Below the pieces are notes generated by a model, which saw only the letters and a list, made by a program, of their open reading frames with translations, was not told the origin of the DNA and did no database searches. Both the position numbers and the translations under genes were made by a program. Below are positions 52,985 through 54,549 of a stretch of DNA of 54,549 nucleotides, piece after piece; position 1 is the first letter of the stretch; each line of letters begins with the position of its first letter. Source of the DNA: a virus; the IMG/VR virus record IMGVR_UViG_3300020193_000029, positions 1 to 54,549 of that record. One strand, written 5' to 3'.

Positions 52985-53692
52985 GTGGCCGACGCTAATG
53001 TTGGATTTACAGGCTGGAGTGCCTCTGGCGTAGGCTGGGGCGACCAGGGTTGGGGCGTTGGAAGCGGCTCCAATATTCAGGCTACAGGCGGTGTTGGAAC
53101 TGTCGGAGTTAATGCGACCGCCGTTACAGGCGTTACAGGCGAGACAGTTCTTGCTTCGGTAGGAGAGGAGTTTGTCATTGGCAATGCCAATGTATACCCA
53201 ACTGGGGTATTCGCGACCGGGGAAACTGGAACTGTTGTCATTAATGCGGCAGCTAATGTTTCGCTTACCGGGGTTGAGGCCACTGGGTTTATTGGAACAG
53301 TTATTGTCGATGCTAAAGCAGTTGTTCTTGTTTCAGGCGTTAGCGCAACGGGTCAAACCGGAACAGTCGCGGTAAATGCTTCGGCAATTTCCCCTGTTAC
53401 ATCCGTTACAGGAACTGTTTCCCTCGGAACAATCAGTGTTATTACTAGTAATATTTTCTCTGTTACTGGGGTTCTTGGAACCACTTCCCTGGGTGATGCA
53501 ACCGTTATCGCCAAGGCGGTGGTATCTGTAACAGGAGTTCAAGCTCAAGGGTTCGTGGGGCCATATCTCATATGGGGATTGGTTGATACCACGCAGAATC
53601 CAAATTGGCAAAATATCGGCACTTCACAGACGGCGGCTTGGGGTAATATCTCAACTGCCCAGTCACCTAATTGGACGCAAATTGCTGCGTAG
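52985..53692 (+). CDS. Repeat-rich beta virion protein, possibly fibre/spike-associated
   Basis: 235 aa from a GTG (52985). About seven imperfect repeats of roughly 20-24 residues with the core TGVxATGxxGTVxVxA (for example GVFATGETGTVVINAAANVS) fill residues 30-185. The start (GWGDQGWG) and end (WGLVDTTQNPNWQNIGTSQT) are Trp-rich. Alternating Val/Thr/Gly suggests stacked beta structure. It lies just before the fibre gene. It is probably exposed on the virion; no enzymatic motif is seen. Confidence 0.7.
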   Translation: MADANVGFTGWSASGVGWGDQGWGVGSGSNIQATGGVGTVGVNATAVTGVTGETVLASVGEEFVIGNANVYPTGVFATGETGTVVINAAANVSLTGVEATGFIGTVIVDAKAVVLVSGVSATGQTGTVAVNASAISPVTSVTGTVSLGTISVITSNIFSVTGVLGTTSLGDATVIAKAVVSVTGVQAQGFVGPYLIWGLVDTTQNPNWQNIGTSQTAAWGNISTAQSPNWTQIAA

Positions 53693-53702
53693 GGGTAATT
53701 GA

Positions 53703-54549
53703 ATGGCAACTTATAGCAATATCGGCATTAAACTGATTACGACTGGTGACGAAAGCGGCACCTGGGGTACCAGCACGAACACCAACTTTTCGGATGTTTT
53801 GGACGAAGCCATTGCCGGTGCGGTCACGTATAACATTTCAAGCGACGCAGATTTCACTTTAACGGTATCCGATGGCACATCAAGCGATGCCCGTCATGCG
53901 GTTATTAAGTTTACCTCAACGACCCTTACGACTACCCGCGTTGTCACATTTGCACCTAATACTCTTCAGAAGACCTGGGTGGTCATTAACGCTACGACTG
54001 GTGGGCAGTCTCTTACCTTCAAGCAGGGTAGCGCAGGTGGCACCGTAACGGTTCCTAATGGGGAAAGCGCAATCATTTACTCCGATGGTGCTGGTGGAAC
54101 TAACGGTGCAGTTGTTCGAGTCCTCGATAGCTTTACCAATACCAAAATTACAACCGGTACACTAAATGCGACCACGCTTGATCTGACCAACCTTGAAGTT
54201 ACCAACATCAAGGCGAAAGACGGCACTGCCGCCCTGACGATTGCCGATTCGACGGGCAAAGTCACGGTCAGTACAGAACTTGCCGTAGATAACATCAACG
54301 TCTCTGGCAACGCGATCACCTCGACCAACGCAAACGGTAACATCGACCTCACGCCAAACGGTACAGGCGAAGTCAACATTACAAAGGTGGATGTTGACTC
54401 TGGCACGATCGACGGCACGACCATCGGCGGCTCTACGGCAGCGGCAGGATCGTTCACGACCTTGACCTCCTCAAGCACCGTCACAATGAACGGCGGCACC
54501 GCCAACGGCGTCCTGTACCTGAACGGCAGCAAGGTGGCGACGAGTGGGA
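53703..54549 (+). CDS. Tail fibre protein, N-terminal part (runs off the window end)
   Basis: MATYSNIGIKLITTGDESGT, then WGTSTNTNFSDVLDEAIAGA is the characteristic fibre N terminus of many aquatic podoviruses. Repetitive beta segments follow, with TGEVNITKVDVDSGTIDGTT and SFTTLTSSSTVTMNGGTANG. The frame is open at 54549 and continues in frame at base 3 of the window. The N-terminal part probably docks on the tail; the distal part (1-947) carries the tip. Confidence 0.8.
   Translation, partial: MATYSNIGIKLITTGDESGTWGTSTNTNFSDVLDEAIAGAVTYNISSDADFTLTVSDGTSSDARHAVIKFTSTTLTTTRVVTFAPNTLQKTWVVINATTGGQSLTFKQGSAGGTVTVPNGESAIIYSDGAGGTNGAVVRVLDSFTNTKITTGTLNATTLDLTNLEVTNIKAKDGTAALTIADSTGKVTVSTELAVDNINVSGNAITSTNANGNIDLTPNGTGEVNITKVDVDSGTIDGTTIGGSTAAAGSFTTLTSSSTVTMNGGTANGVLYLNGSKVATSG

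Noticed and set aside
1-54549. tRNA genes
   Set aside because: No cloverleaf with a T-arm consensus was noticed in the gene-free regions by eye; a covariance-model scan was not possible.
1-54549. Temperate lifestyle
   Set aside because: No integrase, excisionase or CI/Cro-like repressor pair was recognised; the palindromes alone do not show lysogeny.

Overview
The window looks like the nearly complete genome of a short-tailed (podovirus-like) tailed phage, probably from an environmental (aquatic) metagenome and a Gram-negative host. It encodes small and large terminase, a P22-type portal, a GroES-like co-chaperonin, scaffold, a Mu gpT-like major capsid protein, head-tail adaptors, a P22 gp10-like stabilisation protein, giant internal or ejected proteins, a tail fibre and a holin/endolysin pair. 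I found no tape measure, tail tube, sheath, integrase, excisionase, RNA polymerase, DNA polymerase, tRNA or CRISPR. The tail-fibre gene is open at both ends of the window (53703-end and 1-947) and the reading frame is continuous across the junction, which fits a circular or circularly permuted map cut inside that gene.

Layout. 39.5-54.5 kb, continuing over the ends to 19.4 kb, is one rightward late block. It runs: large terminase, small basic proteins, portal, co-chaperonin, scaffold, capsid, terminator, decoration/adaptor genes, fibre, lysis cassette, stabilisation protein and four large internal-virion-type proteins. 19.4-26.5 kb is replication and recombination. Leftward genes encode an SSB-like protein with an acidic tip, a DUF1071-like annealing protein and a Cas4/RecB-like nuclease. 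Rightward genes encode a metallophosphoesterase with an HTH, a RusA resolvase and a T7 gp4/Twinkle-like primase-helicase. 26.3-38.8 kb is a leftward accessory or early region of about 30 small overlapping genes, several shorter than 60 codons. It includes a class-II glutamine-amidotransferase-like protein next to a GS-fold amidoligase. The small terminase (37.66 kb, rightward) is embedded here, away from the large subunit.

Regulation. A 15-bp palindrome (CATAACA-N-TGTTATG) occurs eight times between 24.4 and 38.9 kb and, by eye, nowhere in the structural genes. Three copies sit just upstream of leftward start codons in a shared leader (palindrome, then GGAGTAAAGAC, then ATG). Others flank consensus sigma70 promoters at 37.5 and 38.9 kb. 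The 37.5-kb promoter has an 18-bp perfect palindrome over its spacer and is followed by about 640 nt of apparently untranslated, structured sequence. An AT-rich gene-free region at 38.9-39.55 kb has two exact DnaA boxes and is the best origin candidate. Together with the missing DNA polymerase, this suggests the phage recruits the host replisome and uses host RNA polymerase.

The most promising candidates for undescribed biology are the amidoligase/amidotransferase pair with its palindrome-marked leaders, the palindrome regulon itself, and the long structured leader. Two very small genes appear broken at runs of five A, which may be assembly errors rather than biology. Family names are recognised from motifs; no database search was run.
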